A DNA stretch of 43,508 bases from an uncultured Acidobacteriaceae bacterium (GCA_903849645.1 CAINJJ010000039.1:1-43508); one strand, 5' to 3'. Counted from the stretch's first letter, positions 32,782 to 40,971 are shown. Made by a program: numbers and translations. The notes: generated by a model from the sequence alone, not told the origin.

Positions 32782-33297
32782 CGATCACCCCTGCACAAGT
32801 GTGACCTCAATCCGGCTTAACCGCAATTCCCTCTTAGTTGCAGGTTTCCACCCACGCGTTGAGTCAATGGCCGGCCCTCGCTCCCAGAGCCAGCCCGTTC
32901 TTTTCTGCTCCAATTTGCCAATAGTGACCTGTCCAAAGCCCAAACTTGCTGATATGCAGGCTCGGAGCCAAGCCCGGCATCGGTGCCGAGCGACTGAATT
33001 GACCACCCTCTCGCCACAACGGCACCCCGGCCGCGCAACGTTCACTGCCTGGGGGAGCAACGCTGAAACGCAGGGTAATCCATTTTTAATCAAGCATATC
33101 GACCGCCAGCGCGTCGGGCTGCTTGCATCGCTCAGGCGCTACCGCGCCCAACTCGCCGGCTATCCAACGGCCGGCCTGCGCGCACAGATTCGATCAGAGC
33201 ACGGCCGAAATCGCAGCAGCGCCGCTCAATGATCGGCCAGAAATGGGGTGGGGAAAGAACCGAAAAGGGACCAGAAACCGGGGAAATAAGGAGTCTT
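32782..33297. other. Intergenic region between HPt gene and tRNA-Glu
   Basis: About 516 bases with no supported gene. A long plus-strand open frame crosses it from 32354 but starts inside the HPt gene on the opposite strand, lacks a ribosome site and has no recognisable content. The promoter of the HPt operon should lie here, but I could not assign a convincing -35/-10 or -24/-12 pair. Confidence 0.45.
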
Positions 33298-33372
33298 TGG
33301 TAGCGCTACCGGGAATCGAACCCGGGTTTTAAGATTGAGAATCTCACGTCCTAACCCCTAGACGATAGCGCC
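33298..33372 (-). tRNA. tRNA-Glu (CTC)
   Basis: A complete cloverleaf on the minus strand: acceptor GGCGCTA pairing with TAGCGCT (first pair G-U), D arm with GTC/GAC, anticodon stem TGAGA/TCTTA with loop TTCTCAA (anticodon CTC), T arm CCGGG-TTCGATT-CCCGG, and an encoded CCA at 33300-33298. It has a different anticodon and sequence from the tRNA-Glu(TTC) scar at 4885. Confidence 0.95.
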
Positions 33373-33465
33373 ACACTTGCGGGGGGCAGCCGTCTCCGGC
33401 TACTCATCCACTTTAACAAATAACGGCCCGAAACCAAAGCGGAGCCGGACGACCCTGGGTAAAAC

Positions 33466-33741
33466 TCAGATTCCGAGCTTGCGGACTTCGTCGTTGTAGT
33501 ACTTGCGGTACAGGATCTCCCACTCCTGCGAGCCTTCCAGCACGATCTTCTTCTGGGAGGCGATCTTGAGACGGGCGGCCTGGTCGATGCCTGCCTCCTG
33601 GGAGAGGAGGGTTGTGAGTGCCTTGCGGGCCTCCTGGCGGATGGTGTTGCGATCCTCCATGAAGCCTACGGCGTCGATGTCGGCGAGCGTGTCGGCGACG
33701 GTGTGGGCCAGCTTGTTGAGCTTGTCGGGGCTGATTCTCAT
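33466..33741 (-). CDS. DUF507 family protein (second copy)
   Basis: 91 aa, of the DUF507 family of unknown function. It starts MRISPDKLNKLAHTVADTLAD and ends with EWEILYRKYYNDEVRKLGI, a helical small protein. The ATG at 33741 overlaps the stop of the upstream DUF507 gene (ATGA). A longer frame to 33921 lies within that gene and is rejected. Adjacent DUF507 copies suggest a heteromeric pair. Confidence 0.8.
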   Translation of the reverse strand: MRISPDKLNKLAHTVADTLADIDAVGFMEDRNTIRQEARKALTTLLSQEAGIDQAARLKIASQKKIVLEGSQEWEILYRKYYNDEVRKLGI

Positions 33742-34016
33742 AGCACCGCCTTGTATTTTCTGGCCAGCTCGGTCTTTACCTTCTTGAACATTTCGGCATA
33801 CTGGGCGCCGGACTTGCGCATCTCGTCGGAGTAGGCGTCGAGAATGACGCGCACTTCTTCGTTGATGCGGTCTTCCAGAGACAGTTCCTCTATCAAGCCT
33901 TCGGCAACGCGCGCTTCGCACCCCTTCAAGTCACTGGTGGTGATCAGCTTGGCGTCGATGAGGTGCTTGACCGTGCGGCGGGCCAGATACCCAATGTAAT
34001 CGCGTGAAAAAATCAT
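33738..34016 (-). CDS. DUF507 family protein (first copy)
   Basis: 92 aa, DUF507 family. MIFSRDYIGYLARRTVKHLIDAKLI at the start and AEMFKKVKTELARKYKAVL at the end follow the same plan as the next gene, with which it is translationally coupled. Function is unknown. The pair lies between a tRNA gene and a cytochrome c maturation gene, with no obvious link to either. Confidence 0.8.
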   Translation of the reverse strand: MIFSRDYIGYLARRTVKHLIDAKLITTSDLKGCEARVAEGLIEELSLEDRINEEVRVILDAYSDEMRKSGAQYAEMFKKVKTELARKYKAVL

Positions 34017-34118
34017 GAGTTAAGCAACAGGATAGCGCATCGACGCGGGGTGTGTACAACGTGGCAAGGCCATTGAGCCTTGTGCGCCACCGGAAGCAGT
34101 CCTGGCCGGCGTTCTGCT

Positions 34119-34583
34119 TCAGAGGTCGAGATCGAAGCTCAGGGCTGCGACGGCTCCGTCGGCCGGGCGGGGGACAGAAAGTGTTCGGCGGACGCGGGTG
34201 GCGGGGACGGCGGAAGTGCCTTGGACTAGATCCACTTCATAGCTCAACTGGTTAAAGGCGCCGGATGTAAGGAAAAACGGAATCTGCACGGCGCAGTTTG
34301 CGGAGCTGCCGGCAGCGCTCTCCTGGACCGGGGCCGACTCGACCGGGACCATGCGCTGGCTGAAGCCGTTGTAGGCGCCAAGGTCCGGCTCTACGCGCGC
34401 TCTGCATAGGAGGACGGAGCCGGCGGCTATTGGATGGGCGAACCGAACCCGAAACTGGAACAAGTAGGCGGTGGATTGGGCAGGGGGAGACGCGCTTTGG
34501 GGGTCCAGAGGGGGAAGGGCCGTGGCCGCCCCGGTCGCCAGCGCGGCCAAAGCCGAAATCAAGAGAAGACGCAGGGGCTTCAT
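34119..34583 (-). CDS. Secreted hypothetical protein
   Basis: 154 aa with a clear signal peptide (KPLRLLLISALAALATGAATA, cleavage near residue 23). The rest is predicted beta-rich with two cysteines (CRARVEP; NCAVQI) and no family I recognise. The ATG at 34583 has GGAGAG four bases upstream; the longer frame to 34601 is not needed. It is divergent from ccmC, with 139 bases between them. Function unknown. Confidence 0.6.
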   Translation of the reverse strand: MKPLRLLLISALAALATGAATALPPLDPQSASPPAQSTAYLFQFRVRFAHPIAAGSVLLCRARVEPDLGAYNGFSQRMVPVESAPVQESAAGSSANCAVQIPFFLTSGAFNQLSYEVDLVQGTSAVPATRVRRTLSVPRPADGAVAALSFDLDL

Positions 34584-34722
34584 GGGACTCTCCAGAGACA
34601 AGTATCGGCAGCACAGCAGGAAAAGTGAGATCCCCTGGGAATAATGCGGTGGGTTTTGTTGGCGTCCCGCAACTCCCCGCCGCGGGCATCGTAAACTGGA
34701 AGGGCTGGAGCAGGATTCCCCT

Positions 34723-35427
34723 ATGAAAAAAACCCTTCTGAGTCTGTTTGCGGTAGTGACGGCGGTGCTGATGGTCTGGGGCTTTTACCAGGCGATCTAT
34801 GTGGCGCCGGACGAAAGCACCATGCATGAGGTGCAGCGGATCTTCTACTACCATGTGCCTTCGGCGATGGTGGCCTTTCTGTTTTTCGGCATCTCGCTGG
34901 CCGGGTCCATTGGCTACCTGAGCTTCCGCCGCAGCCGGGCTGACTGGGCCCAGGCCTCTGACGCATGGGCGCTGGCCGGGGCCGAGGTGGGCGTCATCTT
35001 CTGCACGGTGGTGCTGATTACCGGCCCCCTGTGGGGCCGTCGCGCCTGGGGCATCTGGTGGACATGGGACGCGCGTCTCACCACTACCCTGGTTCTCTGG
35101 CTCATCTACGTCAGCTACCTGCTGTTGCGGCGCTTTGCCGCGGGGCCGCAGATGCAGACCCTGGCCGCCGTGCTGGGCATCTTCGGCGCTCTCGACGTGC
35201 CCATCGTCTATATGTCCAACCGCTGGTGGCGCACGCAGCACCCCGCCCCGGTATTCGGCGGCGGCGAAGACTCGGGCATCAAGGACCCTGCCATGCTGGC
35301 AGCCTTTGGCTGGAACGTGCTTGCCTGGCTGGCCTGGGGTCTCCTGATTCTGGCCCTCCGTTACCAGGTGGAGCGCCAGCAGCAGAAGTTTGCCGCCCAG
35401 GATGCGCAGGACGCACTGGAAGCCTGA
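34723..35427 (+). CDS. ccmC: Heme exporter protein CcmC
   Basis: A 234-aa integral membrane protein with six hydrophobic segments. The tryptophan-rich WWD motif (WGIWWTWDARLTT, residues 109-121) and the flanking histidines H44 (YYHVPSA) and H173 (WWRTQHP) bind periplasmic heme in this family. CcmC loads heme onto the chaperone CcmE for cytochrome c maturation. The usual ccmA, ccmB, ccmE and ccmF genes are not adjacent in the window. A ccmD-like microgene follows 41 bases later. Confidence 0.92.
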   Translation: MKKTLLSLFAVVTAVLMVWGFYQAIYVAPDESTMHEVQRIFYYHVPSAMVAFLFFGISLAGSIGYLSFRRSRADWAQASDAWALAGAEVGVIFCTVVLITGPLWGRRAWGIWWTWDARLTTTLVLWLIYVSYLLLRRFAAGPQMQTLAAVLGIFGALDVPIVYMSNRWWRTQHPAPVFGGGEDSGIKDPAMLAAFGWNVLAWLAWGLLILALRYQVERQQQKFAAQDAQDALEA

Positions 35428-35468
35428 GACCGGGCCATCAACCCTGATTTATTGAGACGAGGGACACA

Positions 35469-35618
35469 ATGGATACACGAGCGATTCTCGATCACCAGTT
35501 CACAGTGGCGGCCTATGCGGTAACCTGGGCCATCCAACTGGGCTATCTGGCCTGGCTGGGGCTCAAATGGCGGGCGCAGAAGCGCACCGCCGAGCGCAAC
35601 GCCAAACAGACCCGATGA
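35469..35618 (+). CDS. ccmD: CcmD-like small membrane protein
   Basis: 49 aa with one hydrophobic helix (about residues 13-33) followed by a strongly basic tail, the layout of CcmD, which stabilises the CcmABC-CcmE complex. AGGGA lies six bases before the ATG. Sequence similarity among CcmD proteins is low, so the call rests on size, topology and position directly after ccmC. Confidence 0.75.
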   Translation: MDTRAILDHQFTVAAYAVTWAIQLGYLAWLGLKWRAQKRTAERNAKQTR

Positions 35619-35664
35619 AGCCCGCATCTGCTGCATAACCAGCATACAATCAGTATCTTGCACG

Positions 35665-35700
35665 GCGCAGGCCCTGGGCATTCCGGGGCCTGCGCTTTGT
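35665..35700 (+). terminator. Intrinsic terminator after ccmD
   Basis: A 10-bp perfect stem, GCGCAGGCCC (35665-35674) with GGGCCTGCGC (35686-35695), and an 11-base loop are followed by TTTGT. It sits 47 bases after the ccmD stop. Confidence 0.65.
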
Positions 35701-35735
35701 CTGGAAGGCAGGCCTCGGGCATACGTACAACTTTT

Positions 35736-35753
35736 GTGTCATACGGATGACAC
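35736..35753. promoter_or_regulatory. Perfect inverted repeat, candidate operator
   Basis: GTGTCAT (35736-35742) and ATGACAC (35747-35753) are separated by ACGG. It lies about 100 bases upstream of the microprotein gene, ahead of an AT-rich stretch (about 35775-35800) that may hold the promoter. The binding protein is unknown. Confidence 0.5.
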
Positions 35754-35857
35754 CAACTTGTTCCCGGAAGTTGTCTTAGTGGTATTTAAGTTTCTTCTAA
35801 TCTGGCCGATGATCCAGTTGTGACAGGCTCTCAAGAGCCGCACAGGAGAAAAAAGTC

Positions 35858-35959
35858 ATGCACGATCTTCTTATTGCTCTCGCCTTTATCGGTATGGTTG
35901 TTGCCCCTGCCATCGTTGCTGCCAAGTCCGGCGCGGACGCCGCGGACGAGGGCGAATAG
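35858..35959 (+). CDS. 33-aa membrane microprotein
   Basis: A small frame beginning MHDLLIALAFIGMVVAPAIV, forming one hydrophobic helix (about residues 4-22), with an acidic, alanine-rich tail ending DAADEGE. A strong AGGAGA ribosome site lies about nine bases before the ATG, and the gene sits in its own intergenic space between a terminator and the DAHP synthase gene. I do not recognise a family. Topology suggests a single-pass membrane peptide, perhaps a partner or regulator of a larger membrane protein. Confidence 0.6.
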   Translation: MHDLLIALAFIGMVVAPAIVAAKSGADAADEGE

Positions 35960-36125
35960 GTTCTCCAGTTTCCGTCTCCCACGGATGCCCCAGTCTGCGT
36001 TGTGGACAACAACGCATCCACCACTAACCCAGGGAAGCAGCGAGGCCCATGAAGGCCCTCCCACCCTGGCGGCAATTGCTCTTCACCGCCCCACCCGGTA
36101 AACTTGGGTTCTTGAGGGGCCAGCC

Positions 36126-37178
36126 ATGTTGGTTGTCATGAAAGCGCAGGCTACGCCGGAGCAAGTCCAGGCGGTCTGCGACTATATCGATCAGTTGGGA
36201 TTCCGTGCCCACCCACTCCCCGGAGCCCAGCGCACCGCCATCGGCATCACCGGCAACAAGGGTGAGTTCAACCGCGGCAATCTTGAAGAACTCTCCGGCG
36301 TAGCGGAAGTGATCCGCGTATCCAAAGCCTACAAACTCGCCAGCCGGGACGTGAAAGAAGAAGACACCATCATCCGCTTTGCCGGCTCCGATGCCACCAT
36401 CGGCGGACGCGGTGTTGCGGTTGTTGCCGGTCCCTGCTCCATTGAGAGCCGTGAGCAGGCCTTTGCCATCGCAGAAAGTGTCGCGGCCGCCGGAGCGCAG
36501 TTCTTTCGCGGCGGAGCCTACAAGCCCCGCACCTCACCCTATGCGTTTCAAGGCCTCGGCCTCGATGCTCTCCGCATCATGGCGGAGATCCGCGACCGCT
36601 TTGGACTGCGCATCGTCACCGAGGCCATCGACGCCCACACACTCGGGCTGGTGGCCGAGTGGGCCGACGTGGTGCAGATCGGCGCGCGCAACATGCAGAA
36701 CTTCGCCCTGCTCAAGCTGGCCGGCAAGCTCCGCAAGCCGGTGCTCATCAAGCGCGGACTCTCGGCAACCCTCGAAGAGTTCCTCATGGCGGCCGAGTAC
36801 GTCATGAGTGAAGGCAACTACCAGGTCATCCTGTGCGAGCGCGGCGTGCGCACCTTTGCCGACCATGCCCGCAATACGCTCGACCTCAGCATCATTCCGG
36901 CGGTGCGCCGCCTGAGCCATCTGCCCATCCTGGTTGACCCCAGCCACGCAACCGGCCGGCGCGACAGCGTCCTCCCCATGGCGCGCGCCGCCGTGGCCTC
37001 AGGCGCCGACGGCGTCATGGTCGAAGTTCACGATCACCCGGAGAAGGCGCTTTCCGACGGGCCGCAGTCCATCTATCCGGAGCAGTTTGCCCTGATGATG
37101 GATGAGCTGGCGCAGATTGCGCCGGTGGTGGGCCGCAGCCTTCCCAGGGGCATCCACATCGAGGCGGCGCGAGCGTGA
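36126..37178 (+). CDS. aroF: DAHP synthase (3-deoxy-7-phosphoheptulonate synthase), type I-beta
   Basis: A 350-aa enzyme that condenses phosphoenolpyruvate and erythrose 4-phosphate, the first step of the shikimate pathway. Residues 1-75 form the ferredoxin-like regulatory domain of the I-beta class, which binds aromatic end products. The barrel has VAGPCSIES with the metal-ligand cysteine, KPRTSPYAFQG, IGARNMQNF, LIKRGLSATLEEFL and VDPSHATGRRDSV with a metal-ligand histidine, all intact. GAGGGG lies six bases before the ATG. The lipoprotein gene follows after four bases. Confidence 0.94.
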   Translation: MLVVMKAQATPEQVQAVCDYIDQLGFRAHPLPGAQRTAIGITGNKGEFNRGNLEELSGVAEVIRVSKAYKLASRDVKEEDTIIRFAGSDATIGGRGVAVVAGPCSIESREQAFAIAESVAAAGAQFFRGGAYKPRTSPYAFQGLGLDALRIMAEIRDRFGLRIVTEAIDAHTLGLVAEWADVVQIGARNMQNFALLKLAGKLRKPVLIKRGLSATLEEFLMAAEYVMSEGNYQVILCERGVRTFADHARNTLDLSIIPAVRRLSHLPILVDPSHATGRRDSVLPMARAAVASGADGVMVEVHDHPEKALSDGPQSIYPEQFALMMDELAQIAPVVGRSLPRGIHIEAARA

Positions 37179-37182
37179 AGGC

Positions 37183-38385
37183 ATGATCGACGGGCAAGAT
37201 CGACAAAGGTCAGGAACAGCGCGCAATGCAGGTTTCGCCGGCGCGGTCGCGCTGGGCCTGTTGGCGCTCTCCGGGTGCCGGACGCACGACTTTCCCCAGC
37301 ATCCCGCCGACTATCGCGAATACGCTTATGTCACCAACGGCGGCAGCGGCACCGTTACCGTGCTGGATGCGGTGAATGTGCGTCTGGACCGTGAGATTGC
37401 CGTGGGCCAGAATCCGTCGGCGGTCGCCGCCAGCCCCACGCGCAATGAAGTCTACGTGGTCAATGCGGGCACTGCGGCCGGTTCCGGCTCCGTTTCCGTC
37501 ATCAACGCCGAGAACAACTCGGTGGTGGCCACCATCCAGGTGCACAAGCTGCCGGTGTCTATCGAAGTTGACGCCAGGGGCGAGCTGGCCTATGTCGCCA
37601 ACTCCGGGTCGAATACGATTTCGGTTGTCGACCTCAAGAATCGCCGCGAGGTTGCCACGATTGGCACAGGTGAGGAGCCCGTTGCCGCCCGGCTTTCTCC
37701 AGACGGCAAGACTCTCGTCGTAGCCAACCGCCAGGGGAACTCCGTGACCCTGGTGGACGCCGAACAGCGGCGCGTACGCCAGGTGTTTGAGGGCTGCCCC
37801 GGCGCTGCCGATGTGGTTATCTTGCCTGACTCCTCCAAGGCATTCGCGGCCTGCTCCACCGGCCACCAGTTGCTGGCCCTTGCCCTGGCTCATGCCGGGG
37901 GCACCCCCGCCCAGCCAGGACCGGCGCAACCTGACCGCCTGGAAGCAGTGCTCGACGTGGCCCAAGCCCCCCTGCAACTGGCCCTGAAGCCCGACGGCGG
38001 CGAACTCTTCACCATGAACTCGGTCTCCGACTCGATCTCTGAAGTCGTCACCAGCACCGACGACGTGGGCGGCGCCTACATCATGGGCGACAACCCGGTG
38101 CGGGGACTCGTGTCAGCCGACAATTCCATGCTCTATGTGGGCAACCAGCGATCCCAGGAAGTGACCGTCTATGCCATCGACGACGGCAAGCGGGCAGGCT
38201 CCATTCACGTGGGCGACGGGCCTTCGGCGCTGGCTTTCTCCGCCGGCGGCCAACTGCTGTTTGTGGTGGATGCCCGGTCGGGCGATGTGGCAGTGGTCCG
38301 AACCGCCTCGCGGTCGCTCTTCACGCTCCTGCCCGCGGGCAGGAATCCCAATGCCATCGTCGTGAAGGCCTTCTTCCAGCCGTAA
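37183..38385 (+). CDS. YVTN-type beta-propeller lipoprotein
   Basis: A 400-aa exported protein. After a basic N-terminus comes a hydrophobic stretch and the lipobox LSGC, so it is probably lipid-anchored on the cell envelope. The rest is built from about seven 40-residue beta-propeller repeats of the YVTN/YNCE type (YVTNGGSGTVTVLDA, YVVNAGTAAGSGSVSVINA, YVANSGSNTISVVDL, VVANRQGNSVTLVDA, YVGNQRSQEVTVYAI). The ligand is unknown. It begins four bases after the DAHP synthase stop, but a functional link is not evident. The start at 37183 is preferred to a longer frame inside that gene. Confidence 0.8.
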   Translation: MIDGQDRQRSGTARNAGFAGAVALGLLALSGCRTHDFPQHPADYREYAYVTNGGSGTVTVLDAVNVRLDREIAVGQNPSAVAASPTRNEVYVVNAGTAAGSGSVSVINAENNSVVATIQVHKLPVSIEVDARGELAYVANSGSNTISVVDLKNRREVATIGTGEEPVAARLSPDGKTLVVANRQGNSVTLVDAEQRRVRQVFEGCPGAADVVILPDSSKAFAACSTGHQLLALALAHAGGTPAQPGPAQPDRLEAVLDVAQAPLQLALKPDGGELFTMNSVSDSISEVVTSTDDVGGAYIMGDNPVRGLVSADNSMLYVGNQRSQEVTVYAIDDGKRAGSIHVGDGPSALAFSAGGQLLFVVDARSGDVAVVRTASRSLFTLLPAGRNPNAIVVKAFFQP

Positions 38386-38391
38386 GCCCCA

Positions 38392-38817
38392 TCAGAGCTT
38401 GCTGTCGCGCTTGGCAGTGGCCTTTGCGCCTGCCACCGGCCTCAGGATGGTCGGCTTGCGCAGTGGAACGATGGCGCCCGCCGCGCTCGGCGCATTCTGC
38501 TGGAACCGCGCCAGCATCTCCGTCCGCACATATTCCACAAAACTCTGCATCTGGCGGTTCATCTCTTCCATCCGCTCGCGCATCTGCAGGATGATGGCAA
38601 TCCCGGCAATATTGACGCCCAGGTCCCGCGCCAGGTTCAGGATGAACTCCAGCCGCTCCAGGTCTTCGTCCGTATAGAACCGGGTATTGCCCTCGGTGCG
38701 CGACGGTTTCAGCAGCCCCTCGCGCTCATACAGGCGCAGCGTCTGCGGATGAATCTCGTACATCTCGGCCACCGCCGAGATCATGTACGCGCCCTTGGAT
38801 TTACGTTTAGCCGCCAT
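38392..38817 (-). CDS. hspR: HspR-type MerR-family heat-shock repressor
   Basis: 141 aa. A MerR-type helix-turn-helix (MISAVAEMYEIHPQTLRLYEREGLLKPSRT, with R/GNTRFYTDEDLERL wing, about residues 12-55) is followed by a coiled-coil helix (RMEEMNRQMQSFVEYV) and a basic tail. This is the HspR pattern; HspR represses dnaK/dnaJ operons and is released by heat-shock titration of DnaK. It is the last gene of the minus-strand string that starts with dnaJ. It starts inside the end of the preceding antitoxin-like gene (11-base overlap). No HAIR-type operator was recognised upstream of dnaJ. Confidence 0.85.
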   Translation of the reverse strand: MAAKRKSKGAYMISAVAEMYEIHPQTLRLYEREGLLKPSRTEGNTRFYTDEDLERLEFILNLARDLGVNIAGIAIILQMRERMEEMNRQMQSFVEYVRTEMLARFQQNAPSAAGAIVPLRKPTILRPVAGAKATAKRDSKL

Positions 38818-39433
38818 AAGATTCTTGGATCGATTGCAGCCGTTGGTGCCATTTCTTCGGAGTCATCCTGTATTCCCTCAGCATTTTCTTGAGCTCGGCA
38901 CCGGCATGCGTAATGGAATAGCCGCCCTCGTCAATCCAGGCCTGAGAGGTGAAATAGGGTTTACTCCTCATAATCTCAAATGCTTCGTCATACGTCAGAG
39001 CGTAAACTTCGCTATCCTTCGGCTCTTTGACATGCCAGACGTAGGCCATCAGCAAACCCGGAATCCTCGATTCTTTCTTGTACAAAGAAAACACTTCATG
39101 GATCGAGGTCTTAAGTTTGACGGGAAAAGAAGCCCTTTGCTCTTCCACCTGCGTTTCGCGGTAGATAAAGTAGTCGATCCCGTTCTTCTTCGGCGGTTCA
39201 ACGAGTACTAGACCGGCCTCACGGACCTGAGATTCAAATATGCGGGCTCCAGACTGCCTCGTAGTCTCAACTATGTCTGCGGGCAGGAGCGTCTCTTCTT
39301 CGTCCGGGTCGTGGTCTAGAAGGATGACAGTATGCCCATTTTGATATCGCGCCGCAAAACTGCCGCGTGTAGCCTTTGAAAAATCAAACCTTGCGCGAAT
39401 CTCAGCTTCATTCATGTCGATTGGCGATTTCAT
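38807..39433 (-). CDS. Antitoxin-like protein with large unknown C-terminal extension
   Basis: 208 aa. The first ~60 residues (EIRARFDFSKATRGSFAARY, then VILLDHDPDEEE) resemble the DFSK.RG..A.RY type of short antitoxins found next to toxins. The remaining ~140 residues are not recognised; they are mixed alpha/beta with YFIYRETQVEEQ and VYALTYDEAFEIM. Such antitoxins are usually about 80 aa. The ATG at 39433 is chosen because AAGGAG lies five bases upstream; it overlaps the BrnT-like gene by 26 bases. Its end overlaps hspR. Confidence 0.55.
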   Translation of the reverse strand: MKSPIDMNEAEIRARFDFSKATRGSFAARYQNGHTVILLDHDPDEEETLLPADIVETTRQSGARIFESQVREAGLVLVEPPKKNGIDYFIYRETQVEEQRASFPVKLKTSIHEVFSLYKKESRIPGLLMAYVWHVKEPKDSEVYALTYDEAFEIMRSKPYFTSQAWIDEGGYSITHAGAELKKMLREYRMTPKKWHQRLQSIQESYGG

Positions 39434-39728
39434 ACTCTCTCCTTTCCCAGGACTCTGCTTCCCTGGCGCTAATGATTCGGACTTTGTCACCGCGAACCGT
39501 AAAGTTCACAAAAAGCAGGCGGTCCTGATCCGAACGTCCAACGCCAATGAATCGCAACTCCTCTTCGCTGTGTTCACGGTCCGGTAGTTCCAGTATATTT
39601 TGGTCGCCGAAGATCGTGGATGACTCTTGGAACGAAACCTTGTGCTTCTTCAGATTGCTTTGCGCTTTCGGTGGATACCATTCGAAAACAACTCCGCGGA
39701 TGTCGACCTCGTCGTGCTTGCGGCTCAT
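39408..39728 (-). CDS. brnT: BrnT-family (DUF497) toxin
   Basis: 106 aa. FEWYPPKAQSNLKKHKVSFQESSTIFGD is the BrnT/DUF497 signature, and VRIISAREAESWERREYE matches the C-terminal helix with the active-site arginines. BrnT is a RelE-fold ribonuclease neutralised by a downstream antitoxin. It lies 49 bases after dnaJ and overlaps the next gene, whose N-terminus looks like an antitoxin. The pair therefore interrupts a dnaJ-hspR operon. Confidence 0.85.
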   Translation of the reverse strand: MSRKHDEVDIRGVVFEWYPPKAQSNLKKHKVSFQESSTIFGDQNILELPDREHSEEELRFIGVGRSDQDRLLFVNFTVRGDKVRIISAREAESWERREYEIANRHE

Positions 39729-39777
39729 CCAATCCGTCCTGTGCGGCTAGCCTGGGAACTCCAACGATACTAGCAAA

Positions 39778-40971
39778 TTACAGCTTGTCAAACAGCGCCA
39801 CCCGTGGGTCCTGCGAGTTCAGCTTGGCCAGCTCGCGCATGATCTCCCGGCTGCGCTCGTCCTGCAAGGTCGGCACCACCACCTCGACAGTCACAATCTG
39901 GTCGCCGCGCTGGCCGGGGTGCTGCGCGCTCTCCACGCCGCGCTCCCGCATGCGCAGTTTCTGGCCGCTCTGCGTGCCCGGCGGAATCTTCAACTGCGCG
40001 CGCCCATCAATCGTCGGCACGTCCACCTTGGCGCCCAGCGAGGCCTCCGGCACCGTCACCGGAACCGTGAGGTGAATGTCGTCGCCCACCCGCGCAAATA
40101 CAGAATGCGGCCCGGTGCGCACGATAAGAAAAAGATCGCCTGGCGCCCCGCCGTTGGTTCCGGCGTTGCCCTTGCCCTGGAGCCGGATGCGCTGGCCGTC
40201 CCGCGTCCCTGGCTTGATGCGAAACTCCACCTGCTCAGTTCGGTTCACCACACCTTCGCCGTCGCACGTCGAACAGGCATTGGCCGTCCGGCCCGCCCCG
40301 TTGCAGCGCGGACAGGCGATATTGAACTTCATCCGCCCGCCCATCTGCGTCACCTGGCCCGTCCCGTTGCACTCCGGGCACTGCATGGGCCCGCCCGTGG
40401 ACGCCTGCCCGTGGCAGGTGGGGCAGGTCTCCTGGCGATTGACTTCAATCCGCGCCTGCCCGCCGCGCACGGCGGTCCAGAAGTCCACCGTAGCCTGATA
40501 TTCGAGGTCGGTGCCTGCCTGCGGCCCGCGCTGCCGCGGCTGCTGCGCACCGGAAAAGATGCCGGAAAAAATATCCTTGAAGCTGCCCCACGATTGCGAA
40601 CCCGCCCCCGCCTGCTGGCCCGGCTGCTGCCCCGGACCGCTCTGGAAGCCGGAAAAGTCAAACCCGCCAAAATCCACAGGAGGCTGTCCGCCCGCCCCCT
40701 GCTGGCGCGCATACGCCGCCGCCTGCGCCGGGTCAATCTGGTCGGAATAGAAGCCCACCTGGTCGTAGACCTTGCGCTTCTTCTCGTCGCTCAGAACGTC
40801 GTTGGCCTCCGATATCTCCTTGAACTTCTCCTCGGCCTTCTTGTCGCCGGGGTTGACGTCCGGGTGATACCGCCGTGCCGCCTTGCGGAAGGCCTTGCGG
40901 ATCTCGTCCGACGTGGCCGTCTTCTTGACGCCGAGTGTTGCGTAGTAGTCCTTGTTCTGGGTCGTGGGCAT
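39778..40971 (-). CDS. dnaJ: Chaperone protein DnaJ
   Basis: A 397-aa type I (class A) Hsp40. The J domain (residues 8-75) has HPD at 36-38. A glycine/phenylalanine-rich region (about 85-145) is followed by the zinc-binding centre with four CxxCxGxG-type repeats (CPTCHGQA, CPECNGTG, CPRCNGAG, CSTCDGEG) and two C-terminal beta domains. One of the repeats ends in GQA rather than GxG. It stimulates DnaK ATPase and holds unfolded proteins. No dnaK or grpE is adjacent in the window. Confidence 0.95.
   Translation of the reverse strand: MPTTQNKDYYATLGVKKTATSDEIRKAFRKAARRYHPDVNPGDKKAEEKFKEISEANDVLSDEKKRKVYDQVGFYSDQIDPAQAAAYARQQGAGGQPPVDFGGFDFSGFQSGPGQQPGQQAGAGSQSWGSFKDIFSGIFSGAQQPRQRGPQAGTDLEYQATVDFWTAVRGGQARIEVNRQETCPTCHGQASTGGPMQCPECNGTGQVTQMGGRMKFNIACPRCNGAGRTANACSTCDGEGVVNRTEQVEFRIKPGTRDGQRIRLQGKGNAGTNGGAPGDLFLIVRTGPHSVFARVGDDIHLTVPVTVPEASLGAKVDVPTIDGRAQLKIPPGTQSGQKLRMRERGVESAQHPGQRGDQIVTVEVVVPTLQDERSREIMRELAKLNSQDPRVALFDKL

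Noticed and set aside
32354..33232. A 292-aa plus-strand frame crossing the gap upstream of the tRNA
   Set aside because: It begins antisense to the HPt gene, lacks a ribosome site and has no recognisable content.
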